A stretch of DNA of 6,135 nucleotides from CAYMST01 sp964393115 (GTDB lineage: Bacteria > Bacteroidota > Bacteroidia > Cytophagales > Cyclobacteriaceae), in contig CAYMST010000281.1 of assembly GCA_964393115.1 (NCBI GenBank), forward strand, positions 1 to 6,135, in the 5' to 3' direction. The number at the start of each line of letters is the position of its first letter. The first letter of the stretch is position 1. Below, piece after piece: positions 5,823 through 6,135 of this stretch. The translations under genes and the position numbers were made by a program. The notes beneath the pieces are model-generated. The model had not been told where the DNA came from, searched no databases, and saw only the letters and a program-made list of their open reading frames with translations.

Positions 5823-6135
5823 ATATCACTAAATAACTTTTGGTCAAGAGAACTTTTACGTTTCTACAAAGGAAGAAAGAGTCTGTGTCAAAGGTATGTC
5901 ACGACTTACCTAAATATATCAGCTTAAGTTATCACTATGTAAAAAGTGTTTAATGCGAAAATCAAACTTCTATTTTTTCAGATCCAATGGTCGAATACTC
6001 AGCTCTCAACGTTAAAAACATTAACCACACGTCAAAAATCTATTTTTATCGAAATATAAATTAGAAAAAAAACCTCATTAAAATTTCAAATAATCGTAGT
6101 CTTAAACAAAGATTTCCTGACTTATCAGTGCTTAT
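5823..6135. other. AT-rich gene-free stretch at the right edge
   Basis: I see no gene on either strand. The longest small frames noted are a 20-codon one at 5953-6015 (+) and a similar-sized one on the minus strand starting with ATG near 6025, neither with a ribosome-binding site or recognisable product. The part nearest 5822 holds the probable DUF1801 promoter. The rest is AT-rich with an A8 run at 6064-6071 and no clear hairpin, repeat or RNA gene. A neighbouring gene presumably lies beyond the window edge. Confidence 0.6.
5889..5896 (-). promoter_or_regulatory. Bacteroidota-type -7 box TACCTTTG for the DUF1801 gene
   Basis: Read on the minus strand, 5896 to 5889 is TACCTTTG, an exact match to TAnnTTTG. 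Its 3' end lies 66 nt before the DUF1801 start at 5822, predicting a 5' UTR of about 60 nt. A good -33 TTTG is not found at the usual distance (TTTA at 5914-5911 is too close). A near match, TTCCTTTG, lies downstream at 5874-5867 and could be a second start. Confidence 0.45.

Noticed and set aside
5953..6015. A 20-codon plus-strand frame in the right-edge intergenic stretch
   Set aside because: It has no ribosome-binding site, no promoter and no recognisable product, and its length is expected by chance.

Overview
The window looks like chromosomal DNA of a member of the Bacteroidota (Flavobacteriia or Cytophagia-like). Three things point there. One secreted protein ends in a type A type IX secretion (T9SS) sorting domain. 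Matches to the Bacteroidota -7 promoter box TAnnTTTG lie upstream of two genes. Start codons lack clear Shine-Dalgarno sequences in a moderately AT-rich background. No mobile element, tRNA, rRNA or CRISPR array was seen.

Layout, left to right. (1) Positions 19-636 (+) encode a small secreted protein that is probably an outer-membrane beta-barrel. (2) Positions 751-1719 (+) encode a choline-kinase/ecdysteroid-kinase-like phosphotransferase. A consensus -7 box ends only 7 nt before its ATG. (3) Positions 1798-2622 (+) encode an inositol-monophosphatase-family phosphatase (CysQ/SuhB-like), 78 nt downstream and probably co-transcribed. (4) A 334-nt gene-free stretch, which holds a terminator-like hairpin and a second, GC-rich hairpin, leads to a 314-aa T9SS cargo protein at 2957-3901 (+). 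An upstream in-frame GTG at 2795 is not the likely start. (5) Positions 4042-5223 (+) encode a polytopic membrane protein with the sequence hallmarks of GT-C lipid-phosphosugar glycosyltransferases. (6) Positions 5394-5822 (-) encode a DUF1801 protein, convergent with gene 5. The 170-nt gap between them contains a long imperfect hairpin. (7) Positions 5823-6135 hold no gene, only a probable promoter for the DUF1801 gene.

How the genes work together: apart from the possible phosphotransferase/phosphatase pair, nothing ties these genes into one pathway. It reads as an ordinary housekeeping and accessory stretch with separate transcription units. I found no convincing new multi-gene system. The items most worth a second look are the secreted T9SS protein with a distinctive core and a structured leader, the possibly leaderless phosphotransferase mRNA, and the hairpin between the convergent genes.
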